Origin: Lepraria neglecta
Lineage: Eukaryota; Ascomycota; Lecanoromycetes; Lecanorales; Stereocaulaceae
NCBI GenBank assembly: GCA_033220425.1
Contig: CM065651.1
Span: forward strand, 3,844,001 to 3,908,000
DNA length: 64,000 nt
Reading direction: 5' to 3'
Shown here: piece after piece, positions 14,338 to 24,634 of the stretch
Numbering within the stretch: the stretch's first letter is position 1
Layout: the number at the start of each line of letters is the position of its first letter
The notes under the pieces: model-generated
What the model was told of the DNA's origin: nothing
Seen by the model: only the letters and a program-made list of their open reading frames with translations
The model's database searches: none
Position numbers and translations under genes: made by a program

Positions 14338-14571
14338 TGTTGCGGGCGCGTATGTATAGTAGCTACTGTCGCATCGCAAGCCTCAATCGTTGTATATATG
14401 GTAGGCCTTAACAGTACTTCTTAGTACGACTGCGTACGTCTCAGCCCGCGTAGTAGCTTGGCACTGGAAGCAACACTAAATATCGTGTATGTATGCTCCT
14501 TCTTCTCCTTTAGCTTAGTTATCTTAGTCAATCAATACCTATATAATTCGCTCTATGCTGGCCACCTGACA
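14338..14571 (+). repeat. 3-prime LTR of the chromodomain element
   Basis: This starts TGTTGCGGGC, ends CCACCTGACA, and is followed directly by the CTTAT duplication. A polypurine tract (14326-14334) lies just upstream, separated by three bases. Confidence 0.93.
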
Positions 14572-14594
14572 CTTATCCTTAAGGGTACTCAAAG

Positions 14595-15105
14595 TATTAC
14601 GATTATATTACGTGCTATATATTATATATAGATTGATTCTTAATAGAGATAGAGGTATAACTAATAAGAGGTAAAGTAGGCTTCAATATAATACTAAGCG
14701 GGTCTAGTATATAATTAGATAATATATATTCAGTGCCTAGCCTAAAAGATCTATCGATATATAGTAGATAATTGAATAGCAAGTTAAGCACGATGCTCCA
14801 AGTAGTAAGTAGCGCTCCGTATATATAGATATACGAAATCCATGCCAATTACTCTTGATCGCACTGATCGCACTGATCGCACCTGCGCTTATTGCGACCA
14901 CTGCGCTCATCGCTTAATATACTAAGTATCCCTAATCGCACTAATCGCACTGATCGTATCTACGCTCACTATAACCACTGCGCTCATCGCTTAACATGCC
15001 AAGCCTTTAGGGTCTATCCGAGTCGGATACTAATTCGTCGACTCGAACTATAACGGGCGCTACGCTCTATAAGCGCATCTCTGATTATGTTTTCTAATCC
15101 TAACA
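14595..15105 (-). repeat. 5-prime LTR of the minus-strand Ty3-type element
   Basis: This 511-bp partner of 1572-2082 is followed by the TTCGC duplication. The 18 bases 14577-14594, between the nested element's duplication and this LTR, are the leader/primer-binding end of the minus-strand element. The same leader follows the LTRs at 17769 and 21054. Confidence 0.88.
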
Positions 15106-18039
15106 TTCGCCTCCTTTTATTCGAATTAAGTTATATATACCTCTAAGATCTAGTTTAGTGAATATCTTTGCTTTACCGAGCCGATCCTATAGCTCCCCTA
15201 TATTTAGTAATAGATATCCATTTTTAATTATAATATCGTTTAACTTTCGATAGTCGATATATAGCCTTAAGCTTCCGTCCTTCTTCGGTGTAAAGAGGAT
15301 AGGATACCCTACTAGTAATTTGGATTCTCGAATAAATCCTTTCTTTAGGTTCTTATTAATATACCCGCGAAGTATCTTGAGTTCCTTTTCTAATAATGCG
15401 TAAATAGGTCCAAATATCGGCTATTTACCAGGTTCGAGTTCGATCTTATAATCCTATAGCTAGTACCTAGGTAATACTTCTATATTCGTCTCTTCCTCGA
15501 ATAAATACGCCTACTTACTATATTCCCGAGGGATAGAGGGTATATTAGTTCCTTCTATTACTTTTACTTCGTTATCCCGCTAATCTTTACTAGTAACTAT
15601 AGAGTTGGACTATCTTTTAGTACCGTCCTTATATAAAGCTAAGGTAATATATACCTCGATCGGTCTTCGGTTCGACTTCTTATCTACTATTAAACGCTGC
15701 TAATACGTAGGTATAATCCTGGTAATATTACCGGATTAATCTATCTTAAGTACTCCTCGAGCCTAATCGATTATTAGATTATACTTCTTTAACCAAGGTA
15801 TTCCTAAAATTATATAATAAGTAGCTATCCTAATAACGTTAAAGGTAATCTCCTTATAGTAGCGTCGAATTATAATAGATAACGAATATATCTCTTCGTC
15901 TACCTTTCCTATTAATAGCGTTAACCCGTTAGCTATCTAAAGATTATACTATCGTAGCTTCTTTCAAGTTGGTAATCTAGTTATTTATACCAAGTCTCGC
16001 GAAATAAAGTTTCTAGTAGCTCCAGAATCTATTATCGCAACGGTCCGCTATCCGTCGACAATTACCGATATCTTTATATATATATTATATTGCGCGGAAT
16101 ATAGATATTATTTGGGGGTTAATATATTGATCTCCTTATAGCTACCCCTACTATAAGGGATTACTCTTTTCCCGCTTGTAGGAGTAGGAACCCTACCTTT
16201 GATTTCGACTATATATACTTCTCGTAGTTATTATATAGGCAGGTATACTATTCTGCCAAATAGTACTCTTTTACGCTCGGGTTATAGTTTAACTCTCTAA
16301 TAACCCTCTTTAACTATTCTTTATCGCGCCCTAGAAAGTATTAGTAAATTCTTTTTATCGCGAGGTGCTATAGATATCCGTTTTCCTAGTATTCGTAGTA
16401 ATAGTTATACCCGCAAGGTAGTATTCCTACTAGTTCTTTGGCTACATTCCTTAGCGTACTATACTATACGTAGTAAAGCGATATATACTCTTTCTATAGT
16501 ATACTCTTGTGACCTCGGTAATTCCGATCCATCCGATAGTCTAGCTATATATATTCCTTAGAGCTTTCTTCTTTTTCTTCCTAATCCTACTTAGATTTTT
16601 CTTCTTAAGCCTTACTACCGTCTTTAGTATTTAGGTCCTCTCTATAATAATCTCTGATAAGCGTATTGAATTTCCTTGTGAAATTACTATCGCCGTTCTC
16701 GGATTCTTCGTCGAGTTCTTCTTATATTATCCTATTATACTAGGAACTAACGTCTTCTTCGACTTTATCCTATACTAGTAGAACTTCCTTAGACGTATCG
16801 TCTATATAGTCCTAGGTATATACTTTCTCTAGTACATTTAGCTACTATTAATATACTATATTTTTCGACTTGTAGTCTCTAGCAAAGTGGCCCGGTTTAC
16901 TATAGCTATAATACTTTAGTATTTTCTTACCCCCTTACTACTTTTTGCCCCTTATAGGCCCTCTAAAGGCCTACTTTCCTTTCTTCTCCGTGAAGTCTAG
17001 TTCTATAGATATATATCCGTAAGGGTCGCGTTCCTTATATCCTAGGTAATAGCTCTTTAATTTAGCGAAAAAGCTCGAGCGTCCTATTCCGCCGACTCCT
17101 CTATTATACCTTTTCTCTATAGTCCTCTTAAATAACTTATTATTAATTTTAATTACCTCTTTAATTAACTTATCTAGAGTATTAATAATAATCTCTAATC
17201 TTATAAGTTCGTCTTTAATATTGTCCTTAAGACCTCTTCGATATATAGTTATTAATACGTTATCGTCCTAGTCGGTTTTTGCTATATACTACTAAAACTA
17301 AGTTAAGTACTCCGACGCAGATTTCTTCTGGGTTATATACTAGATAGTCTATATTACTATATTAACTTTATTCGACGGGCCGAATATATAGCGGATTTCG
17401 AGTCTAAATATAGTTATACTTTCTATCTACTGCTTAATCTCGCCGTCCTTATTGTCGTCTTCTATATATTTCTTTAGGAACGAATTAACCTATTTTTAGG
17501 CTCTCCTACGTAAGTAAGTAATAGTAAAGATTAAATATTATTATATAGGTATAAGGTCTCCTTGAAACTTTAAGTAAAGTAATACCTAGGATAGCTATCT
17601 CTCGAGCTTGTCTCTTTCTCTATAGTATAAGTCGGGCTAGGCTATCTTGATATATCTGCTGATTCCTTTGTCAATAGTTGGGCGTTATTATCTACTCCCT
17701 CCTAAGGAGCTTAGGGTAGATACCCTAGGGTCTCTTGGTATAGTACTCATCCTTAAGGGTGCTTAAAGTGTTACGAACTATACGTTCCGGTATCGTATTT
17801 ATAGACTAATTCTCAATAGGGATAGAGGTATAGCTAATAAGAGGTGAAGCAGGCTTCAATGGAATACTAAGCGGGTCTAGTATATAATTAGATAATATAT
17901 ATTTAGTATCTAGCCTAAGAGATCTATCTTCTTCTAATAACAGATTATGGCGAAATTCGGAGCAATTCCGCACTTATAGCCAATTAGATTGGCCCTATAT
18001 TCAGTGTTCCCTCTCTCGGCTAGCGCCTTCAACCACCAA

Positions 18040-18620
18040 AACTTGAATTTACATCGCAACTTCTTCGCACTACTTCCCCGCGCCACATACGTCATATGAT
18101 ATCGAGATGATTTCATATGTTTTGGATTCAATCATTAGCTTGCTTGCGCATCAAGAATTTTTAGAATCGGCCCATTTGCGCAATAGTTATGAGCAAAAGA
18201 AGCGTTTTCGCCATGTTTTGCTTGCGCACCGTAACTTCTTCGCAGGACTTCCCCGCGCCACATACATCATATAATATCGAGATGATTTCATAAGTTTTGG
18301 AACCAAGCATGCGCTTTCTAACACCGTCAAAATTTTCAAAATCAGTCTACTTACGCAATAGTTATGAGCAAAAGAAGCGTTTTCACTTTGTTTTGCAGGC
18401 AGTGCGAGCTCAGTAGCAAATGCCAAGCATTGAGCTTGGCGCCTCCGGACCCTGGAACATCAAAAGTTGAATGCGCACCGCAACTTCTTCGCAGTAATGC
18501 CCCGCGCCACATATGTCATATGATATCGAGATAATCTTATCAGTTTTGGAACCAAGCATGCGCTTTCCAATACCGTCGAAATTTTTAAAATCGGTCTATT
18601 TGCGCAAAACTTATAAGCAA
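18040..18620. repeat. Satellite-like 177/245-bp units
   Basis: Three units start near 18049, 18226 and 18472, each with ACTTCTTCGCA then CCCCGCGCCACATA and an ATATGATATCGA core. The third spacing is longer because of an extra ~70-bp block (GCCAAGCATTGAGCTTGGCG, itself palindromic). The same block is in the short copy near 3105-3125. Confidence 0.8.
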
Positions 18621-18625
18621 TATTC

Positions 18626-19612
18626 GCACATGGCGATATGGCGATCAGGTTGCCTATTCGATATGACGGCAGGTTGCCTATTCGCACATGGCGATATGGC
18701 GATGTATTGCCTATTCGCACATGGCGATATGGCACCGGATGGCTCAATTCGCACATGGCGATATGGCGATGGATTGCCTATTCGCACATGGCGATATGGC
18801 GCTGGATTGCCTATTCTGCACATGACGATATGGCGATGGATTGCCTGTTCGCACATGGAGATATGGCACCGGATGGCTCAATTCGCACATGGCGATATGG
18901 CGCTGGATTGCCTATTCTGCACATGGCGATATGGCGATGGATTGCCTGTTCGCACATGGAGATATGGCGGTAGATTGCCTATTCGCACATGGCGATATGG
19001 CGGTAGATTGCCTATTCGCACATGGCGATATGGCATAGGATTGCCCATTCGGCACATGGCGATATGGCACTGGATTGCCTATTCGCACTGTTGGCTATAT
19101 GGCACCGGGTTGCCTATTCGATATGGCGGCAGGTTGCCTATTCGCATATGGCGATATGGCGATGGATTGCCTATCCGCACATGGCGATATGGCACCGGAT
19201 GGCTCATTCGCACATGGCGATATGGCACCGGATGGCTCATTCGCACATGGTGATATGGCGACGGATTGCCTATTCGCACATGGCGATATGGCGCTGGATT
19301 GCCTGTTCGCACATGGAGATATGGCACCGGATTGCCTATTCGCACATGGCGATATGGCGGTAGATTGCCTATTCGCACAGTTGGCGATATGGCACCGGAT
19401 TGCCTATTCGCACATGGCGATATGGCGGCAGGTTGGCTATTCGCACATGGAGATATGGCACCGGATTGCTCTATTCGCACATGGCGATATGGCGGTAGAT
19501 TGCCTATTCGCACATGGCGATATGGCGCCGGATTGCCTATTCGCACATGGCGATATGGCACCGGATTGCCTATTCGCACATGGCGATATGGCGGTATGTT
19601 GCCTATTCGTTC
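18626..19612. repeat. 33-bp minisatellite, about 30 units
   Basis: The unit runs CGCACATGGCGATATGGC followed by a variable triplet region and GATTGCCTATT. Variants differ mostly at the bases after GATATGGC (GAT, GCT, ACC, GGT, GGC) and in a GGCTCAATT ending. Because 33 is a multiple of 3, several frames on both strands stay open for hundreds of bases and would encode 11-residue repeats such as R-T-W-R-Y-G-x-G-L-P-I. These frames have no start context, homology or conservation pattern of genes, and I treat them as by-products. Confidence 0.95.
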
Positions 19613-19859
19613 CGGGGGCATTCTAATGGCTTCCGGGGGCGAAAAGTGTCCTGGAACCATCCAAACCATATAAAGCTTCAAAGATCATTTCTGCATCCTA
19701 GAGCTATCTAAATAGCCAGCTCTTATATATACCAAAACCGTTGCTATTATACAAAGTTATAGATAAGCTTATAATTCAATACTATAGATAGATTACTTTC
19801 TAATTTCGCTTAAATTTTCTAAATAGAGTATAAAATAAGCGAGATATATCCGGTTTACG

Positions 19860-19880
19860 GTAATCTTCTGTGAAGATTAC
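19860..19880 (+). other. Hairpin near 3-prime end of Helitron-like element
   Basis: GTAATCTTC and GAAGATTAC form a perfect 9-bp stem around a TGT loop, 13 bases before the element end. The short copy has the same structure at 3523-3543 with one arm mutated. Confidence 0.85.
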
Positions 19881-20190
19881 GGGCACTCACTTGTCGTATA
19901 TAGTAAATAATTGAATAGTAAGGTTGAGTACAATGCTTCAAATAGTAAGTAGTACTCCGTATATATAGATATACCAAAGTCCGCCAAGCCTCTCTTGAGC
20001 GCACTAATCGCACTGCGCTCATTGCGCTTATTATTCCTAAGCGCATTGAGCGTACTACGCTCGTAGTGCTCATCGCTTAGCATGCCAAGCCTTAGGGTCT
20101 ATCCGAGTCGGATACTAATTCGTCGACTCGAACCATGACGGGCGCTACGCCCTTTGAGCGCATCCCTAATTATATTTCCTGATCGTAATA

Positions 20191-20576
20191 CACTAGTATT
20201 ATATTATAGATTGATTCTTACTAGGATAGAAGTATAATAGAGTAAGAGGTAAAGTAGACTTCAAGTAATACTAAACGGGTCTAGTATATAATTAGATAAT
20301 ATATATTTAGTATCTAGTCTAAAAGATCTATCGTATATAGTAAACAATTGAATAGGAAGTTAAGTACGATACTCTAAATAGTAAGTAGTACTCTATATAT
20401 ATAGCAATAGGAAATCTATACTAAGTATTCTTATTTAGACCGTTCGATAAATAATCGGTTTAAATACTAAGAGCGTATTCGAACCGTTTGATAACCAATC
20501 AGTTCGAACGCCAAGAGCGTGTCTACTTCTGCGCGCCATACGTATAGCTCTAGTTACAATCTATAGTTGTAACAAA
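20191..20576 (-). repeat. Variant LTR fragment
   Basis: After the LTR ending at 20190, a second LTR-like stretch repeats the same internal order (TAGATTGATTCTTA, then CGGGTCTAGTATATAATTAG, then AGATCTATCGTATATAG). It has a divergent 3-prime half with CCGTTCGATAA-type repeats and ends ...AGTTGTAACA. It is probably a solo or truncated LTR of a diverged subfamily. Confidence 0.6.
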
Positions 20577-21030
20577 TAGATCTCTTAGGCTAGATACTAA
20601 ATATATATTATCTAATTATATACTAGACCCGCTTAGTATTACTTGAAGCCTACTTTATACTCTTATATATAGATAGTACCTCTATCTCTATAAGAATAAT
20701 CTATAATATAATACTAGTATATACGGTTTATAATACTTTGAGTACCCTTAAGGATAAGTACTATACTAAGAGACCCTAGGGTACCTACCTGTCACGGTAC
20801 GGACGTCTAATGATGGATCGATGAGATCGGATGGGTTGAATAGTATGAAAGATGATGCTCCCCTCTATACGGAGTTGCAGAATCTACTTATATACGGGCC
20901 TCAGCCCTAAATGGCTTGGCAGCAGAGATGGTCCATGACACTACCCTAAGCTCCTTAGGAGGAGGAAGTAGATAGAGACGCCTAATAATCGACGAAGGAC
21001 TTAGTAGATATATCAAGATAGCCTAGCCTA
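20577..21030 (+). mobile_element. Truncated Ty3-type end in inverted orientation
   Basis: From 20577 to about 20742 the sequence is the reverse complement of the first ~170 bp of the LTR family. It continues into the leader (CTTTGAGTACCCTTAAGG) and the start of gag up to about 21030. This is the opposite orientation to the neighbouring copies, so it is a separate truncated fragment, joined head to head with the LTR at 21054. Confidence 0.7.
20790..20940. mobile_element. Small solo-LTR-like insertion with 5-bp TSD
   Basis: This 151-bp insertion starts TGTCACGG and ends CCATGACA, so it has TG...CA ends with a 5-bp inverted TGTCA. It is flanked by CTACC at 20785-20789 and 20941-20945. The uninterrupted flank (CTACCCTAAGCTCC) matches the same gag-proximal site in other copies. 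Its base composition is balanced and it retains CpA, unlike its RIP-mutated host. It is most simply a solo LTR of another family, or a very small TRIM-like element. Confidence 0.75.
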
Positions 21031-21053
21031 TTTATCCTTAAGGGTACTTAAAG

Positions 21054-21507
21054 TATTACGAACCGTGCGTTCCGGTATCGTATTCGGGATTGATTCTTAA
21101 TAGGGATAGAGGTATAATAGAGTAAGAGGTAAAGTAGTGATACTAAACGGGTCTGGTATATAATCAGATAATATATATATTTAGTGCCTAGCCTAAGAGA
21201 TCTATCGTATATAATCAAGTACAAGGTAAGATACGAAGTTGAGCACGCTGCTCTAAGTAGTGAGTAGTACTCTATATATATAGATATACGAAAGTCCGCC
21301 AAGCCTTCCATGATCGCTTTGATCGTACTGCGCTCATTGCGCTCATCTTTCATGATCGCTTTGATTGTACTACGCTCATTGCGCTTATCGCTTAGCACGC
21401 CAAGCCTTCAGGGTCTTGTCCGAGTCGGGTATAGTCCAGTCCGATTCGTACTATAATGGGCACTACGCCATGGGGGCGCATCTCTAGTTACAGTTCCTGG
21501 TCTTAAC
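21054..21507 (-). repeat. LTR at the right edge of the transposon block
   Basis: This 454-bp LTR starts TATTACGAACCG and ends GGTCTTAACA, of the same family as 17769-20190. After it the composition changes from TpA-rich to ordinary, so it marks the end of the RIP compartment. Confidence 0.8.
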
Positions 21508-22595
21508 ATCTTAATACTTATTTATTAAGTATTTAATAATAAGGATATTATTATTATAGTTGGAATAAACGTGTTTTTAAAGATATAAAAATTATAAAGT
21601 AGTTTACTAGAGTATCTATCACGGACTGGCTATGTATACGCATATCTTATTGGGCCTAGCTTAGGGGCTTGCCGCCGCATGCCTATATAGATTCCTCGCG
21701 CGCGTCCATATGGCCTTCTTCCTTAGCATTAGTATTTTATCCATATTACCTCATTGATAGCCACCGTTCTACCACCACTAGATCAGACCGTGATAGTATC
21801 TAGCCTACTAGCCTATAGACTACGTTAGTTAGGTGCAAAAACGATCCTGTAAGAGAGCCTCTTTATTAGTGTTTCAAGGTATTGTATAAATACTAACGCG
21901 GATTCGTTGCACCGAGAACAACCTAAAGAAGAGGAGCTGCATGGCACGCGCCTCTCGGTTTTTGCAAGTAAGTATTTTTCAGGTGTGGAACGGAGACGAT
22001 TGCAGGGGTGCGGATGCTTCTTGGCATGCATAAGTAGAAAAAGACAGAAATATGCGTCCCCATCTCGGGGTCGTCGGGGCCTATTCAAATTAACTACTAA
22101 GAAGGCACATCGCGCAAGCAGAGTGTTTATTTCTACGGAATTTTCGTCCCCCTTTCCCTCCTTCTAGAGGTTTGCAACGGTGTTGGGGGGAAGAGATTGA
22201 GTGAAGAGTCAGTTCCCGGAGAAGCAAAAAACCGGTCTGTTTTTCTGCCGAAGCGTAAACGTCAGCAGCACTGAAATAGGACACTGGCAAGGGGAAAGAG
22301 TAGATTGGTAGTTTTTTCGAGCAAGGCAACTAGTCTCACAGGGGATTGAATATCTCTTGACTGGACTAGATGGTATAAGTTCCCTCTCTCTCTCTTCCTC
22401 GCCGTCAACAGCTGCTATATACAACGAACTGGAGCAACAAGACAGCTTTGAAAGAAACAGACAAAAGAAGGGTAAAGGGACAAGTAGTTGGCGTGCACTC
22501 GTTAGCTTCTGACTGGTCGGGTGCTATTGAGAGCCAATTTTTCTTCAGAAAAAATCTCATACATGGATTTCAGCCTGCTGAACCGGAAAATCGGC
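21508..22595. other. No gene seen
   Basis: The first 130 bases are still AT-rich; the rest is of normal composition. Short frames on both strands lack family resemblance or splice structure. The part after about 22450 is the likely 3-prime flank of the lectin gene. Confidence 0.5.
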
Positions 22596-24259
22596 TTATC
22601 TGACTGGTAAGGTAGAATTGTCCCAGGTGCCAGCAGCGTCGGCATCCTGGACGATATCACTCCCGTTGGTCTGGTAAAAGAGATTAAGCTCCCAAGCATA
22701 CGTCCCACCTCTATAAAAATTTGCTGCTACGATAGCAGTGCCAAGTTGCGCATCTACCCCCGTCGTCGCATTTTGGACTGAACCCCAATTGCTTTCATTG
22801 GTCGAGGGAAGTGTGACAAACGCCAGGGTTTGCGATGGCTGTTGGAAGCTCAAAAATCCGATTTGATAGCCGTTCCCTGTATAGCCTATGGATGAATTCG
22901 CAATGAGGGGACCTGGGCCGGGAGGAGTTTCTACGTAAGCGGTCAGAATAATGGATGGCGGTCAAACATTAGATGATGACTAACCTTCCCACCAACTGCC
23001 ATATGGGGCCTTTGTAACGTCTGGTGGCCCAATAACGCTTAGATTATTGGTCCAAAGCCTGAGATCATTGGCATTGTTCACCAGGAAGAGACGCGCCTTT
23101 CGTTCGGCGTCATTCGTACCGCAAATGAAGCCAGCGTTGCCGTTGGTATCTGGGAATGTAAATTGTGAGGTCCATTCCGTGTCGTTAAAAGCATAAGCGA
23201 GCTCATGAATCTGATTGTCGGCTGCTCCTCCGTAGTACAATCGCATACCGGGACTATTCCCCGTCTTGCCAAGCATATCCCAACTGTAGAAGCTGGTCAA
23301 GCTAGTCGAGGAAGCTGATACCTCAAACGACGAGTTGCCCAGAGGACCACTCTGCCAGGTCGTCAAATTGTCGGTACTGATTAATTCTTGCAACATGTTG
23401 GTAGTATTGACGTAAAAAAGATGCGACTGGTTTGAGCTTTCGTCAATATACATTTCTCACTCATCATATGTAGAGTACGCTCACAGTAAAGTTGAAGGTG
23501 CCGTTGGTTCCGTAGCTCACCACTGCTAGTGGTGTCGTATTCCTTGCACTAGCAGCAATGACGGGCAAGCCTCCACTGAAGGAAGAACCATAAATTGTTG
23601 ACATTCGCCGCAGTTGCGACTTGTAGTCTTGATAAAAGAGGTGATATTCTGGTACACCAGTGGGGTCTATATCCAAAAAGGCCAGGCCAGTGCCGTTCCT
23701 GGCTCCAGGAACTGAAAGGGCGCCAGGGCCCTTTTGGCCAGAGGAGCTTGAGTTGGTTGGGAAGGTCGAGGGAATGCTACGCAGAAGGTGTAATAAGTCA
23801 GCCTTGGCGATTAATTCACAGCTTTCGAACATACGAAGTCAAGGGTTTCCTCTTTCGCATCCCCAGCGGCACTGCGATGGCTATAACCACAATAACAATT
23901 AGAGCGACAGCCGCCGTAAGGAACCAATACTTTTTCCCCTTCCTGAGTGGAGAGATTGCAAAAAGGCCATTGAGGTTCGAGGAACCATCGTTTTGCGACG
24001 TGACTTCCCTGTCCGCTGTGTAATCCACTTCTTTCTCGGGACCTGGCATTGTCTGAGGTGTAGATTTTTCATAACGCTCTGCTGGAGTAGCCTCAATTCC
24101 TGACGTATCCGGAACAGCTTCCAGTCCAGCAGGAGTAGCCTCAATTCCTGACGTATCCGGAACAGCTTCCAGTCCAGCAGGAGTCTGATTAATCTCTAAA
24201 CCTTCATAAGACTTAACATTGCGTCTGCTAAAACGCTCTTGGCCGTTTGGGAACGCCAT
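22596..24259 (-). CDS. Membrane-anchored fucose-specific lectin (FleA/AAL type)
   Basis: Four exons (24259-23835, 23776-23485, 23426-22985, 22930-22596) join through GT-AG introns of 58, 58 and 54 bp to give 497 residues. Residues 1-110 are hydrophilic and include two exact 16-residue repeats (T-P-A-G-L-E-A-V-P-D-T-S-G-I-E-A, residues 26-57). A single membrane helix spans about 111-133, flanked by RKGKK and RKRK, with no signal peptide, so a type II topology is likely. The rest is a Ser/Thr/Asn-rich linker and a beta-propeller-like lectin domain rich in Y-H-L-F-Y-Q, H-L-F-Y-V-N and L-N-L-F-Y-Q blade strands and N-glycosylation sites. The family binds L-fucose; secreted relatives bind fucosylated glycans. 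The natural ligand is not deducible here. Confidence 0.85.
24089..24184 (-). repeat. 48-bp direct duplication in the lectin gene
   Basis: Two adjacent 48-bp units encode the 16-residue repeats of the lectin's predicted cytoplasmic tail. The near identity of the DNA units suggests a recent duplication. Confidence 0.85.
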
Positions 24260-24634
24260 AGCTCTTGTACTCTGGGAATTTCAGAGTATAGTAGAAGCGC
24301 AATAAATAATGACAAGCAGAGAGGAAAAAAATCCCTAGGAGTGTGCGGCGCGCTGTCGGTGCGCCGTCGCATACAAAGGTATATTCAAAGACGTGAAGTG
24401 AGAACACCATGCAATGGTCTATTTTATTAGATCCCTTTCTAAAACTCGGGGGACCCGGTTCTTTAAGCTTTAGCTAGCCAAGGTAACAGAAATCTGCGTC
24501 GAGCTCACCCCCAGTCGGGCATCGGGTGAGCGCCGCTCTACCGTCGCGCGACCGGGCGCATGGGTTAAGCCTTCGTTCCGAATCAGGGCGCCAAGATTGG
24601 ATTGATAGGCCATCGTCTTCCTAACCTATAAATA

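Larger units (their letters stand above)
8577..14571 (+). mobile_element. Ty3-type LTR retrotransposon with chromodomain, nested, 5,995 bp
   Basis: The element has two 234-bp LTRs (8577-8810 and 14338-14571) and perfect 5-bp target duplications CTTAT (8572-8576 and 14572-14576). Order on the plus strand is gag, protease, reverse transcriptase, RNase H, integrase, chromodomain, which is the order of chromoviruses in the Ty3 group. It interrupts the 1572-15105 element just downstream of that element's 5-prime LTR, so it is the youngest of the three nested retrotransposons. It is nonetheless heavily RIP-mutated, with TGG and CAG codons turned to TAG throughout. Confidence 0.93.
1572..15105 (-). 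mobile_element. Ty3-type LTR retrotransposon with nested insertions
   Basis: The element is bounded by two 511-bp LTRs (1572-2082 and 14595-15105) and by perfect 5-bp target duplications TTCGC at 1567-1571 and 15106-15110. The coding remnants run on the minus strand, so the 5-prime LTR is the right one. A purine-rich tract on the minus strand (about 2083-2100) abuts the left LTR, as expected of a polypurine tract. Removing the nested element at 8577-14571 leaves about 7.5 kb, a normal length for a Ty3 element with one added insertion. Mutations are overwhelmingly C-to-T and G-to-A with loss of CpA, which is the RIP pattern of ascomycetes. Confidence 0.9.
17927..19893 (+). mobile_element. Helitron-like non-autonomous element carrying minisatellite, 1,967 bp
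   Basis: The element begins TC and sits precisely between A (17926) and T (19894) of an LTR whose uninterrupted form is visible elsewhere in the window. It makes no target duplication and ends CACTTG, with a perfect 9-bp-stem hairpin at 19860-19880 close to the 3-prime end. These are Helitron features except for CTTG in place of CTRR. Internally it has three satellite-like units (18040-18620), a 33-bp minisatellite (18626-19612) and a 280-bp AT-rich tail whose last ~90 bp match 3465-3552. There is no coding gene for rolling-circle replication, so it would depend on a partner elsewhere. Confidence 0.68.
15111..20190 (-). mobile_element. Ty3-type retrotransposon, right part of the split copy
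   Basis: From 15111 to 17768 the sequence aligns with 5826-8571 plus 14577-14594: minus-strand reverse transcriptase, protease, gag and leader. Together with 1-1571 it makes one element whose coding order is continuous once 1572-15110 is removed. Its 5-prime LTR starts at 17769 with an intact TGTTACGAAC and ends at 20190, interrupted by the Helitron-like insertion. All frames are closed by stops. Confidence 0.88.
17769..20190 (-). repeat. 5-prime LTR of the split copy, interrupted at 17927-19893
   Basis: Joining 17769-17926 to 19894-20190 restores an LTR of about 455 bp that lines up with the one at 21054-21507. The joined site reads GATCTA followed by TCGTATATAG, which is the uninterrupted sequence seen near 20325 and 21207. 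Confidence 0.85.

Noticed and set aside
18626-19612. CRISPR-like array
   Set aside because: Units are contiguous with no unique spacers, differences are point variants, and the organism is a fungus.
18513-19681. Long open frames on both strands (up to 246 codons) of 11-residue repeats
   Set aside because: They follow from a 33-bp tandem repeat, which keeps several frames open at once on both strands. No start context or conservation supports a gene.
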